Shown here: one piece after another, positions 1 to 9,140 of the stretch
Numbering within the stretch: position 1 is the stretch's first letter
How the letters are laid out: every line of letters starts with the position of its first letter
Source: Roseivivax jejudonensis
Lineage (GTDB): Bacteria; Pseudomonadota; Alphaproteobacteria; Rhodobacterales; Rhodobacteraceae
Assembly: GCF_900172265.1 (NCBI RefSeq)
Contig: NZ_FWFK01000001.1
Span: 806,001 to 870,000, forward strand
Reading direction: 5' to 3'
DNA: 64,000 bases
Notes under the pieces: generated by a model
What the model was told of the DNA's origin: nothing
Databases searched by the model: none
Seen by the model: only the letters and a program-made list of their open reading frames with translations
Position numbers and translations under genes: made by a program

Positions 1-358
1 TCGCGTCGCCCAACAGCGCCATCTTGCGCCGGCCGCCCGACAGACGTTCCGATCGCCCGAGCTTCAGCGCGTCGCCGATGCCGAATTGCCGCGCGACCTC
101 GGCGCAGGCTTCCTTGCGGACGAGCGCGTTGTAGCGGGGGGCGAGCTGGCCCTCGGCCGCGGTGGGATCGCGAGCCAGAAGCGCCTCGGCCATGACGAGG
201 CCGAGCACGCGGTCACCGAGGAATTCCAGCCGCTGATTGTCCTCGCGATGCGGTCCGGACATCGATCCGTGCGTCAGCGCACGCGCCAGTAGGCCGGGAT
301 CGGCGAAACGGTGCCCCAGCCGGGCCTCGAGATCCGCGAGCGCTGCCGACCGCTTCAC
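1..358 (-). CDS. rnc: Ribonuclease III, N-terminal part (gene cut by window edge)
   Basis: Endonuclease for double-stranded RNA that processes rRNA precursors and structured mRNAs in the cytoplasm. About 119 codons are present; the rest, including the RNA-binding domain, lies off the left edge. The RNase III signature is visible as [14 protein letters not shown]. The GTG start at 358 overlaps the lepB stop codon as GTGA, so translation is probably coupled to lepB. It is the last visible gene of the long minus-strand operon that starts with rpoZ. The start is inferred from the overlap and from the good match beginning [16 protein letters not shown]. Confidence 0.9.
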   Translation of the reverse strand, partial: MKRSAALADLEARLGHRFADPGLLARALTHGSMSGPHREDNQRLEFLGDRVLGLVMAEALLARDPTAAEGQLAPRYNALVRKEACAEVARQFGIGDALKLGRSERLSGGRRKMALLGDA

Positions 359-1197
359 TCGATCCTCTCGAAGAAGCGATCGGCGCGCCAGGTCCAGAAG
401 AACAGCATCGAGCTGCCGGCGGAGGAAAAGACGACACGCCGCGCCCGGCCCACGAGGTTCTCGTAGGGCACGTATCCGACGCCGCCGGCCACGGTGGGCA
501 CGCGGCTGTCCGAGGAGTTGTCGCGGTTGTCGCCCATCATGAAGTAGTGGCCCTCGGGCACCTCGTAGACCGGCGTGTTGTCCGACCCCTGGCGCGAGAT
601 GTTGAGCACGGAATGCTCGACACCGTTCGGCAGCGTTTCGACGAACTTTTCCTTCACGCAGGTGCCGCCATCCCCGACCGGTCCGTTGGCGCAACGCGGT
701 CGAAGCCGCTGCGGGCCCTGCGGCTGGGCGATCTCCTCGAAGGTGCCGTCCGGGGTCATCTCGACCGCCGTGCCGTCGATCTGCAGCACGCCGTCGACCA
801 TTTGGAGGCTCTCGCCCGGCAGGCCGACGACCCGCTTGATGAAGTCGCGTCCGGTCAAGGGATGGCGAAAAACCACCACGTCGCCGCGCTCGGGCTCCGA
901 GCCGAAGATCCGGGTATTGTCGCCGTCGAGGAAGCCGCAAATGTCGGCGGCGTCGATGTCGATGCCGATCGCCGGAAGATAGAGCGACGGGCAGGATGCG
1001 TAGGAATAGCCGTAGGTCATCTTATTGACGAAGAGGAAGTCGCCGATGAGCAGCGTGTCCTTCATCGAGCCCGACGGGATCCAGAACGGCTGAAAGAAGA
1101 GCGTGCGGAAGATCCCGGCGATCAGGAGGGCGTAGACCACGGTCTTGACCGTTTCGAGAAAGCCCCCGCCGGAGCTCGTCTTCTTGTCGCGCGCCAT
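355..1197 (-). CDS. lepB: Signal peptidase I
   Basis: Inner-membrane serine protease that removes signal peptides from exported proteins. About 280 residues: an N-terminal membrane segment (residues 18-38), the nucleophile motif PSGSM with Ser44, and the general base Lys121 in [10 protein letters not shown], followed by the C-terminal [11 protein letters not shown] box typical of the family. I chose the ATG at 1197 (MARDKK) because it has GGGAAGG upstream; a TTG at 1263 would add 22 low-complexity residues. It lies between acpS and rnc and overlaps rnc by 4 nt. Confidence 0.93.
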   Translation of the reverse strand: MARDKKTSSGGGFLETVKTVVYALLIAGIFRTLFFQPFWIPSGSMKDTLLIGDFLFVNKMTYGYSYASCPSLYLPAIGIDIDAADICGFLDGDNTRIFGSEPERGDVVVFRHPLTGRDFIKRVVGLPGESLQMVDGVLQIDGTAVEMTPDGTFEEIAQPQGPQRLRPRCANGPVGDGGTCVKEKFVETLPNGVEHSVLNISRQGSDNTPVYEVPEGHYFMMGDNRDNSSDSRVPTVAGGVGYVPYENLVGRARRVVFSSAGSSMLFFWTWRADRFFERIE

Positions 1198-1318
1198 CTG
1201 GCTCTGCCTTCCCGCCTGCCTCTCGTGCGCGGGCTTCTTGGGCGCCGTCGGGGTGGGAGTCAAGCGAGGCTCGTCGGCGCATCGCCCGACGGGATGGCCG
1301 GCACGCGAAGGCGCGTGG

Positions 1319-1723
1319 TCACCCGGTGCGGGGCCGGGCCTCGATGACGACGAAGGCCTGCGCCCAGGGATGGTCGTCCGTGAGCGTGACGTGGATGATC
1401 GCCTCGTGCCCGGCCGGCGTCATCTCGGCCAGCCGGTCCCGCGCCCAGCCGGTCACGTGCATCACTGGCTGGCCGGTCGGCAGGTTCGTGACCGACATGT
1501 CCTTCCAGGCGATCCCCATGCGCAGCCCGGTACCGAGCGCCTTGGAACACGCCTCCTTGGCGGCCCAGCGTTTTGCGTAGGTGCCCGGCGTGTCGGCCCG
1601 CCGCTCGGCCTTGCGCTGTTCGATGTCGGTGAAAACCCGGTTGCGAAAGCGATCACCGAACCGATCGAGCGTGGCCGCGATACGCTCGATGTTGCACAGG
1701 TCGGTGCCGACACCGAGGATCAT
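1319..1723 (-). CDS. acpS: Holo-[acyl-carrier-protein] synthase
   Basis: Transfers 4'-phosphopantetheine from CoA to the serine of acyl carrier protein for fatty-acid synthesis. At 134 residues it has the usual length. It carries the conserved N-terminal [11 protein letters not shown], whose Asp binds Mg, and the [17 protein letters not shown] motif, whose Glu is the other metal ligand. The ATG at 1723 overlaps the stop of the upstream deaminase gene as ATGA. The PKS and NRPS at the right end of the window also need phosphopantetheinylation, but AcpS enzymes are usually specific for primary-metabolism ACP, so a separate Sfp-type enzyme may be needed. Confidence 0.93.
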   Translation of the reverse strand: MILGVGTDLCNIERIAATLDRFGDRFRNRVFTDIEQRKAERRADTPGTYAKRWAAKEACSKALGTGLRMGIAWKDMSVTNLPTGQPVMHVTGWARDRLAEMTPAGHEAIIHVTLTDDHPWAQAFVVIEARPRTG

Positions 1724-2169
1724 GTTCCCTCGTAGATCTGCGAAAGCCGATCCGCGCCGTGCCCGCCCGACCAGGTAAAGCTGTTGTCGGCAGCCCGGGC
1801 GAAATCGTCGATGCCAAGGGCGGGAAACTGGAAGAAGGTCGGCGCGCGGGTCTGCGTCATCGCGAAGACGAGGCGCGAGATCCCGGCCCAGCGCATCGCC
1901 GCGAGGCACATCTCGCACGGCTGCATGGAGGCGATCAGCGTCGCCTCCGAAAGGTCCGTGGTCCCGAGCGCGGCGCCGGCGCGGGCGATCGCCACGATCT
2001 CCGCATGGCGGCTGGGATCGCGGGTCTCCCCCACTTCGTTGGCATGCGGGCCGAAGACCTCGCCCCGATGCAGCACCGAGGCCGTGAAGACCGGCGCGCC
2101 CGCGTGCAGCTCCAGCGCACGGTCGATCACGGCGTCCAGCGCCGCGCGTTCGGTTTCCGTCGGGGTCAT
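1720..2169 (-). CDS. Nucleoside/nucleobase deaminase of the TadA-GuaD family
   Basis: Zinc-dependent cytidine-deaminase-fold protein of about 149 residues. The two zinc motifs are clear: RHAEIVAI (HAE, with the catalytic Glu) and PCEMCLAAM (PCxxC). The C-terminal part ([17 protein letters not shown]) is unlike that of a typical tRNA adenosine deaminase, so the substrate cannot be assigned; guanine or another small nucleobase is possible. I placed the start at ATG 2169 (MTPTETER) rather than 2202, because the longer form overlaps the end of pdxJ. It sits between pdxJ and acpS in the housekeeping operon. Confidence 0.75.
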   Translation of the reverse strand: MTPTETERAALDAVIDRALELHAGAPVFTASVLHRGEVFGPHANEVGETRDPSRHAEIVAIARAGAALGTTDLSEATLIASMQPCEMCLAAMRWAGISRLVFAMTQTRAPTFFQFPALGIDDFARAADNSFTWSGGHGADRLSQIYEGT

Positions 2170-2194
2170 CGGTGCTCGTCCCTGGGGCTCGTGA

Positions 2195-2947
2195 TCATCC
2201 ACGGGCTTCGTCCATCAGGCGCCGCATCTCGGCGATTGCGGGCCCGAGGCCGCGAAACACCGCTTCGCCGATGAGGAAGTGCCCGATATTGAGCTCGACC
2301 ACCTGCGGGATCGCAGCCACAGGCCCGACCGTGTCGTAGGCAAGGCCGTGACCGGCATGCACCTCGAGCCCGAGCGCGTGCGCTTTCGCGGCCATGTCCC
2401 GCAAGCGGGACAGCTCGGCGTCGCGCTCCTGCAGCCGGCCTTCGGCGTGCAGATCGCAATAGGCGCCGGTGTGCAGCTCGATGACGGCTGCGCCGACCGC
2501 TGCGGCGGCCTCCACCTGCGTGGCGTCCGCTGCGATGAACAGAGATACGCGCGCGCCGGCCTCCCGCAGCGGGGCGATGAACCGGGTGAGCCGGTCGGTG
2601 TCGCCCGCCACCTCCAGGCCGCCCTCGGTCGTGCGCTCCTCGCGCCGCTCCGGCACGAGGCAGACCGCGTGCGGTTTGTGCTTCAGCGCGATCGCCTGCA
2701 TTTCGTCGGTCGCGGCCATTTCGAAATTGAGCGGCACGCGCAGCATCGCCGCGAGGGCGGAGATATCGTCGTCCCGGATGTGGCGGCGATCCTCCCGCAG
2801 GTGCGCCGTGATTCCATCGGCGCCGGCCTCCTCGGCCAATTGCGCCGCGCGCAACGGGTCGGGCACCGTGCCGCCGCGCGCGTTGCGCAGCGTGGCGACG
2901 TGGTCGATGTTGACGCCGAGGCGCAGGCGGCCGCGTTGCTCACTCAT
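2195..2947 (-). CDS. pdxJ: Pyridoxine 5'-phosphate synthase
   Basis: Condenses 3-amino-1-hydroxyacetone phosphate with 1-deoxy-D-xylulose 5-phosphate, the ring-closing step of vitamin B6 synthesis; a cytoplasmic TIM-barrel enzyme. The 250 residues match the family throughout: [18 protein letters not shown] at the N-terminus, [18 protein letters not shown], and the C-terminal [17 protein letters not shown] phosphate-binding region. The ATG at 2947 has GGAGAAAG upstream. pdxJ beside acpS is a widespread proteobacterial arrangement. Confidence 0.96.
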   Translation of the reverse strand: MSEQRGRLRLGVNIDHVATLRNARGGTVPDPLRAAQLAEEAGADGITAHLREDRRHIRDDDISALAAMLRVPLNFEMAATDEMQAIALKHKPHAVCLVPERREERTTEGGLEVAGDTDRLTRFIAPLREAGARVSLFIAADATQVEAAAAVGAAVIELHTGAYCDLHAEGRLQERDAELSRLRDMAAKAHALGLEVHAGHGLAYDTVGPVAAIPQVVELNIGHFLIGEAVFRGLGPAIAEMRRLMDEARG

Positions 2948-3005
2948 GAACTTTCTCCGATCGGGACGGGACTCGGGGCGAAGCTAGTCCGCGCGCGCGG
3001 CGGCG

Positions 3006-3665
3006 TCAGCCCGCATCTTCACCTTCGCGTTTGCCCTTGGCCGCGCTCTTGGCCTTGAGCGCCGCAAGCTTGGCGGCGAGCACGCCCTTCCGCCGGTTCT
3101 GGTAGGCGCGGATGATCGGCACCGACAGGTAGTAGCAGATTAGGCCGGCGACGATTCCCGGCACCACGCCACCGACCATGTAGGGATAGAAGACCTCGCG
3201 ATAGAAGATCGCGAGTCCCTCCCAGTGCGGTTCGGCCGGGGTGAACAGAGCGATGATATTGTCCCAGAGTTCCTCGCCCGCGCGCACGAACTTCGTGCCG
3301 AGCGTGCCGTGCTGGGTCGGATCGCTCTCGATGCCGAGCATCCAGTAGCCGGTGGTCATCGAGATCACGCCGATCGGCAGGTAGGTCAGCGGATTGCCGA
3401 AAAACGTCCCCAGAAGCGCGGCCACGGCATTGCCGCGCAGCAGGATCGCGAGGAACACCGCGAGGAAGAAGTGCAGTCCGTAGAATGGCGTGAAAGTCGT
3501 GAAAACCCCGGCAAAGATGCCGCGGGCGATCCGCTCGGGCGGATCGGGCAGGCGATGCAGCCGGTGCTGGACGTATCGCGCGGCACGCGCCCAGCCGCCG
3601 CGCGGCCAGAGCGCATGTCCGACCACCTTCCACACCGACCGCTTGTCGCGGCGCTTGAAGACCAC
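3006..3665 (-). CDS. DUF2062 integral membrane protein
   Basis: Membrane protein of about 219 residues with a DUF2062-type domain: RIARGIFAGVFTTFTPFYG followed by hydrophobic segments around residues 55-85, 95-112 and 160-185, and a Lys/Ala-rich cytoplasmic tail (AKLAALKAKSAAKGK). The function of DUF2062 is unknown. It starts with GTG at 3665, 47 bp after the rsh stop codon, and precedes pdxJ by 58 bp, so it is probably co-transcribed with both. No catalytic motif is visible. Confidence 0.8.
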   Translation of the reverse strand: MVFKRRDKRSVWKVVGHALWPRGGWARAARYVQHRLHRLPDPPERIARGIFAGVFTTFTPFYGLHFFLAVFLAILLRGNAVAALLGTFFGNPLTYLPIGVISMTTGYWMLGIESDPTQHGTLGTKFVRAGEELWDNIIALFTPAEPHWEGLAIFYREVFYPYMVGGVVPGIVAGLICYYLSVPIIRAYQNRRKGVLAAKLAALKAKSAAKGKREGEDAG

Positions 3666-3712
3666 GCTGCGCCCCTTCCCCGCGTCCTGCGCGTGCTATC
3701 CGACCGGCCGGG

Positions 3713-5851
3713 TCATTCCGCCGCCTCCGGGCGCGCGGCAAGGCCCGGATCGCGCCGCCGTTCGACAGTCGCGACATCGTCCTCGGCATCGAGGGCGGAC
3801 ATCACCAGGTGCAGATGCTCGGCGTCTCGCAGATCGATATCCATCAGCAGCCTGTAGAAGTCCGGCTTCCGGTCCATGAAATGTAGGTCGGAGATATTGG
3901 CAGAACGCTCACCGATCAATGTGCAAATCCGTCCCAGCACGCCCGCGCCGTTGCCGATCGTCATGTCGAGCGTGACCGTGTAGACCGCCGGATGGTTGCC
4001 GTCGGCCCAGTGCAGGTCGACCCAGCGCGCCGGCTGGTTCTCGACCTCGGCAAGCGCCGCACAGTCGATCGCGTGGACGAACACGCCGCGCCCCCGCCGC
4101 GCGATGCCGACGATGCGCTCTCCGGGCAGAGGCTGGCAACAGGGCGCGCGGGTGAAGCCGACATCGTGATCGAGGCCGATCACGGCGTGGCTGGCATCCA
4201 CCGTCTCGCTCGCCTTCGGACGAAGATCGGGATAGAGCGCGCGCACAACGTCGCGCGCCGAAAGCTCGGCCGATCCCAGCCGCGCGAGCAACGTCTCGGC
4301 ATCGGGCAGGCGCAGGATCTCCGCCGCCTTGTCGAGCGCCTTCGCCGACGCGGTCTTGCCCATCGACGCGAAGGCGGACCGCGCCAGTTCGCGTCCGAGC
4401 TTGATGTAGCGTTCGCGGCCGGCCTCGCGGAGCGACCGCCGGATTGCCGACTTGGCCTTGCCGGTCGTCGCGATGTCGAGCCACGTGGCCTGCGGCGTCT
4501 GCCCCTCGGCCGTGATGATCTCGACCGACTGGCCGTTCTTGAGACGAGTCCAGAGCGGCACGCGGATGCCGTCGACCTTGGCGCCCACGCAGGCGGCGCC
4601 GATCCGGGTATGGATGGCGTAGCCGAAATCGAGCGGCGTCGCGCCCTTGGGCAGCTTCACGACCTCGCCTTTCGGCGTGAAGCAGAAGACCTGGTCGGAG
4701 TACATCTCGAGCTTTACGGCCTCGAGGAATTCGTCGTGGTCGTCCTCCTGGTCGAACTGTTCGGTCAGCGATGCGATCCAGCGTGCGGGGTCGACGGCAA
4801 AGGGGTTCTCCGCCCGCTCGCCGTCGCGATAGGCCCAGTGCGCCGCGACGCCGGTCTCGGCCACGTCGTGCATCTGTCGCGTGCGGATCTGTACCTCCAC
4901 CCGCTTGCCGTCGCGGCCCGAAACGGTGGTGTGGATCGAGCGGTACCCGTTCGACTTGGGCTGGCTGATGTAATCCTTGAATCGGCCCGGAACGGCGCGC
5001 CAGCGCTGGTGAATGGCTCCGAGCGCGGCGTAGCAGTCCTCCTCGGACCGGGTGATCACGCGAAAACCGTAGATATCGGACAGCCGCGAAAAGCCCATCT
5101 CCTTTTCCTGCATCTTGCGCCAGATCGAGTAGGGCTTCTTCGCGCGGCCGAAGACCTCGGCGTCGATCCCGACCTTGTCGAGTTCGTGGCGCATGTCCGA
5201 CGTGATGCGGTGGATGACGTCGCCGGTCTCCTTCTGCAGGTTGATGAATCGCCGGATGATCGATGCGCGGCCCTCGGGCTGCAGCACCCGGAACGCCAGA
5301 TCCTCGAGTTCCTCGCGCATCCACTGCATGCCCATCCGCCCGGCGAGCGGGGCGTAGATGTCCATCGTCTCGCGCGCCTTCTGCACCTGCTTGTCCTGGC
5401 GCATGGCGCGGATCGTGCGCATGTTGTGAAGCCGGTCCGCGAGCTTCACGAGGATCACGCGCAGGTCCTTCGACATCGCGATGAAGAGCTTGCGGAAGTT
5501 CTCCGCCTGCTTGGTCTGCGACGACGACAGCTGCAGGTTGGTCAGCTTGGTGACCCCGTCCACGAGCGTGGCGACCTCGTCACCGAAGGTAACCGAGATT
5601 TCCTGGTAGGTGGATTTCGTGTCCTCGATCGTGTCGTGCAGAAGCGCTGTCACGATCGTCGCGTCGTCGAGCTGCTGTTCCGTCAGGATGGCGGCGACGG
5701 CGACTGGATGGGTGAAATAGGGCTCGCCCGATTGCCGGACCTGACCGGCATGCATCCGCTCGCCGTAGGCATAGGCAGTGCGGATCATCTCCGCATTGGT
5801 GCGCGGATTGTAGTTGTGGACGAGGGCGATGAGGTCGTCCGCCGAAATCAT
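3713..5851 (-). CDS. spoT: Bifunctional (p)ppGpp synthetase/hydrolase (RSH, SpoT/RelA family)
   Basis: Makes and degrades the alarmone (p)ppGpp, which controls the stringent response. 712 residues with the full domain order: HD hydrolase (His48, the HDTIEDT motif at residues 72-78), RelA/SpoT synthetase (GFRVITRSEEDCYAALG and SNGYRSIHTTV), TGS (CFTPKGEVVKLPKGATPLDFGYAIHT) and a C-terminal ACT domain. The intact HD motif indicates that hydrolase activity is kept. Alphaproteobacteria usually have one such bifunctional enzyme, variously named rsh, relA or spoT. It lies 34 bp downstream of rpoZ, as in many proteobacteria. Confidence 0.95.
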   Translation of the reverse strand: MISADDLIALVHNYNPRTNAEMIRTAYAYGERMHAGQVRQSGEPYFTHPVAVAAILTEQQLDDATIVTALLHDTIEDTKSTYQEISVTFGDEVATLVDGVTKLTNLQLSSSQTKQAENFRKLFIAMSKDLRVILVKLADRLHNMRTIRAMRQDKQVQKARETMDIYAPLAGRMGMQWMREELEDLAFRVLQPEGRASIIRRFINLQKETGDVIHRITSDMRHELDKVGIDAEVFGRAKKPYSIWRKMQEKEMGFSRLSDIYGFRVITRSEEDCYAALGAIHQRWRAVPGRFKDYISQPKSNGYRSIHTTVSGRDGKRVEVQIRTRQMHDVAETGVAAHWAYRDGERAENPFAVDPARWIASLTEQFDQEDDHDEFLEAVKLEMYSDQVFCFTPKGEVVKLPKGATPLDFGYAIHTRIGAACVGAKVDGIRVPLWTRLKNGQSVEIITAEGQTPQATWLDIATTGKAKSAIRRSLREAGRERYIKLGRELARSAFASMGKTASAKALDKAAEILRLPDAETLLARLGSAELSARDVVRALYPDLRPKASETVDASHAVIGLDHDVGFTRAPCCQPLPGERIVGIARRGRGVFVHAIDCAALAEVENQPARWVDLHWADGNHPAVYTVTLDMTIGNGAGVLGRICTLIGERSANISDLHFMDRKPDFYRLLMDIDLRDAEHLHLVMSALDAEDDVATVERRRDPGLAARPEAAE

Positions 5852-5885
5852 CGCCCTGTCGTCTCCTTTCGGCAGCGGCCGGACC

Positions 5886-6239
5886 TCAGCCTTGACCCTG
5901 CGCCTCCATCAGTGCGCGCAGGAGCTTCTCTTCGGACATATCGTCCTCCTGCGGCTTGTCGGGCTCGGCCCCCATGAGGAGCGCCATCGCGTCGTCCTCG
6001 GGCTCGTCGACCTCGATCTGGGTCTGGTTCGATTCGATCATCCGCTCGCGCAGCTCGTCGGCCGACTGCGTTTCGTCGGCCACCTCGCGCAGCGCGACGA
6101 CCGGGTTCTTGTCGTTGTCGCGATCGACGGTGATCGGCGCGCCGGACGAGATTTCGCGGGCGCGGTGTGCAGCGAGCAGAACCAGGTCGAACCGGTTCGG
6201 TACCTTGTCGACGCAATCTTCAACGGTGACGCGGGCCAT
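5886..6239 (-). CDS. rpoZ: DNA-directed RNA polymerase omega subunit
   Basis: Small subunit that helps assemble RNA polymerase and forms part of a ppGpp-binding site in proteobacteria. 117 residues: the N-terminal [30 protein letters not shown] is the conserved part, followed by an acidic tail ([16 protein letters not shown]) that alphaproteobacterial versions commonly have. First gene of the minus-strand operon; a sigma70-like promoter sits about 40 bp upstream. Co-transcription with the ppGpp enzyme fits their functional link. Confidence 0.95.
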   Translation of the reverse strand: MARVTVEDCVDKVPNRFDLVLLAAHRAREISSGAPITVDRDNDKNPVVALREVADETQSADELRERMIESNQTQIEVDEPEDDAMALLMGAEPDKPQEDDMSEEKLLRALMEAQGQG

Positions 6240-6278
6240 GATGCCTCCAGCCTGATCGGACGGATCCTGAAAGCGCGT

Positions 6279-6307
6279 TCTCTAACGCGGATCATGGGGC
6301 TTGACAA
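6279..6307 (-). promoter_or_regulatory. Candidate sigma70-type promoter for the rpoZ operon
   Basis: On the minus strand there is TTGTCA (6307-6302), a 17-bp spacer and TAGAGA (6284-6279), about 40 bp before the rpoZ ATG. Spacing is ideal and both boxes match the consensus at most positions. No experimental support. Confidence 0.45.
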
Positions 6308-6318
6308 GAGGCGCACCT

Positions 6319-6900
6319 TCAGATCGGCGCGACGTCCCGAAGCGCTTCGGGGGGCAGCGCCGCGAGCATGTCCTCAACGCGCGCGCCGGTTCCGGGATGG
6401 CGCCAGCCCGGCGCGATCTCGGCCAGCGGACCGAGGACGAAGGCCCGGTCCTGCATGCGGGGATGCGGCAGGATCAGCTCCGCCGGGGTCGCCGCGCGCT
6501 GCGCGTCGGCCGACAATGCGCGCCAATCTGCCTGAACCGCGGCATCGGGAAGCAGGGTTTCGCCCACGGCGATCAGGTCCAGGTCGATGACCCGCGCCGC
6601 CCACCGCGTGCTCCGGGTCCGCCCCAGCCGGGCCTCGACCGAATGCAGCGCCGCCAGCACATCCCCGGGCGAGCCTTTCCCCGGCGCCGCCAGAGCTGCA
6701 ACCGCATTAACGAAATCTGGACCCGAACCTTTTGGAATGGCTGGATTCGCGTAGAACCGGCTCAGCCGGCGAAGCGCCAGCCCCTCGCCGCACAATGCGA
6801 CCAGCGCGGCACGAAGCGCCTCGGCAGAGGTTTCGTGCGGACCCGGCAGGTTCGATCCGAGGGCGATCAGGATATCTTGCTCAAAATTCAATAATCGCAT
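6319..6900 (-). CDS. folK: 2-amino-4-hydroxy-6-hydroxymethyldihydropteridine pyrophosphokinase
   Basis: Transfers pyrophosphate from ATP to 6-hydroxymethyl-dihydropterin in folate synthesis. 193 residues. Motifs: IALGSNLPGP near the N-terminus, the RSTRWAARVIDLDLIAVG loop with the Mg-binding Asp residues, and the signature LILPHPRMQDRAFVLGPLAEI. I chose ATG 6900 (MRLLNFEQDI); a longer frame from 6972 would cover the AT-rich divergent promoter region shared with the NYN gene. Confidence 0.93.
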   Translation of the reverse strand: MRLLNFEQDILIALGSNLPGPHETSAEALRAALVALCGEGLALRRLSRFYANPAIPKGSGPDFVNAVAALAAPGKGSPGDVLAALHSVEARLGRTRSTRWAARVIDLDLIAVGETLLPDAAVQADWRALSADAQRAATPAELILPHPRMQDRAFVLGPLAEIAPGWRHPGTGARVEDMLAALPPEALRDVAPI

Positions 6901-7025
6901 ATCGTTAAAGCGCTTAACTGATCGCTTGAAGCCCGACGCATTACATTTATTTTTCAGGTTGTGTGACGCCACCCATTTTCACTCACGGATCGACCGGCGG
7001 CACGCATTCATCGAAGGAAGATTTT

Positions 7026-7595
7026 ATGTTTTACAAAGACGAACGGCTCGCGCTGTTCATAGACGGGTCTAACCTGTACGCAGCCGCGAAATCGCTCGGG
7101 TTCGACATCGACTATAAACTGTTGCGCCAGGAATTCGTCAGGCGCGGCAAGATGCTTCGGGCCTTTTACTACACCGCGCTCCTCGACAACGACGACTATT
7201 CTCCGATTCGGCCCCTCGTCGATTGGCTGCACTACAACGGCTTCACGATGGTGACCAAGCCGGCGAAAGAATACACCGACAGCCAGGGCCGCCGTAAGGT
7301 AAAGGGCAACATGGATATCGAGCTCACGGTCGATGCCATGGAGCTGGCGCCGCGCGTCGACCATATAGTGCTGTTCTCGGGAGACGGGGATTTCCGGCCG
7401 CTGGTCGAAAGTCTCCAACGTCAGGGCGTCCGCGTTTCGGTGGTGTCCACCATCCGCAGCCAGCCGCCGATGATCGCCGACGAGTTGCGCCGACAGGCCG
7501 ACAACTTCATCGAGCTCGACGAGCTGCGCGAGGTCATCGGACGTCCGCCGCGGCACGGTTCGAACGACGGCAATGCCGAGGCCGTGAACGCCTGA
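7026..7595 (+). CDS. NYN domain (LabA/DUF88-like) protein, putative ribonuclease
   Basis: 189-residue protein with the PIN-like NYN fold. Acidic residues expected at a nuclease site are visible in ALFIDGSNLYAAAK, KGNMDIELTVDAMEL and VLFSGDGDFRPLVESLQ. NYN proteins act on RNA where tested, but the substrate of this branch is not known. The ATG at 7026 is preceded by CGAAGGAAG at good spacing. It is transcribed divergently from folK, with a 125-bp AT-richer region between. The C-terminus (RHGSNDGNAEAVNA) is a short polar tail. Confidence 0.8.
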   Translation: MFYKDERLALFIDGSNLYAAAKSLGFDIDYKLLRQEFVRRGKMLRAFYYTALLDNDDYSPIRPLVDWLHYNGFTMVTKPAKEYTDSQGRRKVKGNMDIELTVDAMELAPRVDHIVLFSGDGDFRPLVESLQRQGVRVSVVSTIRSQPPMIADELRRQADNFIELDELREVIGRPPRHGSNDGNAEAVNA

Positions 7596-7602
7596 GCCGT
7601 CC

Positions 7603-8040
7603 GTGAGCGAGACGCTTCTCGCGCTCGGCGGTCTCTTTCTCGCGGCGTTCGGGGCGGCGACGATCCTGCCGTTCCAGTCCGAGGTGGTGTTCGTGGCGCT
7701 GCAGCTGCGCGATGCGGCGGGTATGGGGATGCTCGTCGCGGTCGCCAGCGTCGGCAACGTTCTCGGCGCGGTCGTGAACTACGTGCTCGGCCGCGGCGCC
7801 GAGCGCTTCCGCGGCACGCGCTGGTTTCCCGCGAGCGAGCGCCAGCTCGACCGGGCGCAGGGCTGGTGGGGCCGCTGGGGCGTCTGGACGCTCCTGCTGA
7901 GCTGGGCGCCGTTCGGCGACGCCTTTACCGTGATCGCCGGCATAATGCGGACGCCGGCCTGGCTGTTTCTTGCCCTGGTCACGCTGGCCAAGACCGCGCG
8001 CTACGCGCTCCTCGCGTGGGGCACCGCGGCAGCCGGCTGA
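7603..8040 (+). CDS. YqaA/DedA-type small membrane protein
   Basis: 145 residues with a VTT/SNARE-associated (DedA superfamily) pattern: N-terminal FGAATILPFQSEVVFVAL, then GNVLGAVVNYVLGRGAERF, a short amphipathic part and WAPFGDAFTVIAGIMRTP before the last hydrophobic segment. These resemble YqaA. Members of this superfamily are implicated in lipid movement and membrane homeostasis, but the role of this one is unknown. The GTG start at 7603 is 7 bp after the NYN stop codon, so the two genes are probably in one operon. Confidence 0.75.
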   Translation: MSETLLALGGLFLAAFGAATILPFQSEVVFVALQLRDAAGMGMLVAVASVGNVLGAVVNYVLGRGAERFRGTRWFPASERQLDRAQGWWGRWGVWTLLLSWAPFGDAFTVIAGIMRTPAWLFLALVTLAKTARYALLAWGTAAAG

Positions 8041-8106
8041 CCGCCCGCGCCCCACTGGACCCGCCGCGCCTCATTGCATAGGTCTGGCATTGAATTGGAG
8101 GTGCCC

Positions 8107-9057
8107 ATGGCCAAGCCCCCCCTGACGCTCTACCTCGCCGCGCCACGCGGCTTCTGCGCCGGCGTCGACCGGGCGATAAAGATCGTCGAGATGGCGCTCG
8201 AGAAATGGGGCGCACCCGTCTACGTGCGCCACGAGATCGTGCACAATCGCTACGTGGTCGACGGCCTGCGGGACAAGGGCGCGGTTTTCGTCGAGGAGAT
8301 CAAGGACTGCCCGCCGGACCGGCCGGTGATCTTCTCCGCCCACGGCGTGCCCAAGGCCGTGCCGGCCGAGGCCGCGGCGCGCGAGATGGTCTATGTCGAC
8401 GCGACCTGCCCGCTGGTGTCGAAGGTGCACATCGAGGCCGCCCGCCACCACGAGAACGGCCTGCAGATGATCATGATCGGCCATGCCGGCCACCCCGAGA
8501 CGATTGGCACGATGGGCCAGCTGCCCGAAGGCGAGGTACTGCTGGTCGAAACGCCCGAGGATGTCGCCCGCGTCGAGGTCCGCGACCCCGAGAAGCTCGC
8601 CTTCGTCACGCAGACCACGCTCTCGCTCGACGACACCGCCGAGATCGTCGCGGCGCTGAAGGCGCGCTTCCCCGCGATCGTCGGTCCGCACAAGGAAGAC
8701 ATCTGCTACGCCACCACCAACAGGCAGGAAGCGGTCAAGGCGATGGCGCCCGATTGCGACGCCATGCTCGTGGTCGGCGCGCCGAACTCGTCCAATTCCA
8801 AGCGCCTCGTCGAGGTCGGTGCCCGCGCCGGCTGCGCCTACGCGCAACTGGTCCAGCGCGCAGCCGACATCGACTGGCGCGCACTCGACGGCATCCGGAC
8901 GGTCGGCATCACCGCCGGCGCCTCGGCGCCCGAGATCCTCATCGACGAGGTCGTCGACGCGTTCCGGAGCCGCTACGCGGTGACGGTCGAGACGGTGACA
9001 ACCGCCGAGGAACACGTCGAGTTCAAGGTGCCCCGGGTCCTGCGCGAACCGGCCTGA
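8107..9057 (+). CDS. ispH: 4-hydroxy-3-methylbut-2-enyl diphosphate reductase
   Basis: Last enzyme of the MEP isoprenoid pathway, an iron-sulfur protein that makes IPP and DMAPP. 316 residues. Three conserved cysteines are present, in [24 protein letters not shown] and [12 protein letters not shown], along with the HEIVHN and SAHGV substrate loops. The ATG at 8107 is preceded by TTGGAGGTGCCC, which decides the start over an upstream TTG at 8074. A hairpin between it and the next gene could act as a terminator. Confidence 0.96.
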   Translation: MAKPPLTLYLAAPRGFCAGVDRAIKIVEMALEKWGAPVYVRHEIVHNRYVVDGLRDKGAVFVEEIKDCPPDRPVIFSAHGVPKAVPAEAAAREMVYVDATCPLVSKVHIEAARHHENGLQMIMIGHAGHPETIGTMGQLPEGEVLLVETPEDVARVEVRDPEKLAFVTQTTLSLDDTAEIVAALKARFPAIVGPHKEDICYATTNRQEAVKAMAPDCDAMLVVGAPNSSNSKRLVEVGARAGCAYAQLVQRAADIDWRALDGIRTVGITAGASAPEILIDEVVDAFRSRYAVTVETVTTAEEHVEFKVPRVLREPA

Positions 9058-9105
9058 GCGAGGCCGGCCGCGGACCGCCTTGACGGCCGCGGCCAACCCG
9101 GAGAG

Positions 9106-9132
9106 CCTTTCGCGGCACGCCGCCGCGAAAGG
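9106..9132 (+). promoter_or_regulatory. Perfect 10-bp hairpin that includes the Shine-Dalgarno of the LysE-type gene
   Basis: Arms CCTTTCGCGG (9106-9115) and CCGCGAAAGG (9123-9132) with a 7-nt loop. The right arm contains AAAGG, the only plausible Shine-Dalgarno for the ATG at 9141, so folding would hide the ribosome site. There is no U tract, so a simple terminator for ispH is less likely. Confidence 0.5.
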
Positions 9133-9140
9133 ATCGCCCG

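Noticed and set aside
3992-5977. 661-codon plus-strand frame opposite spoT
   Set aside because: High GC leaves few stops on the reverse strand; composition is Arg/Ala/Gly-rich and no family is recognisable, whereas spoT on the other strand is intact.
6901-6920. Operator-like GTTAAAGCGCTTAAC between folK and the NYN gene
   Set aside because: The two halves are offset by one base, and no regulator is nearby; too weak to list as a site.
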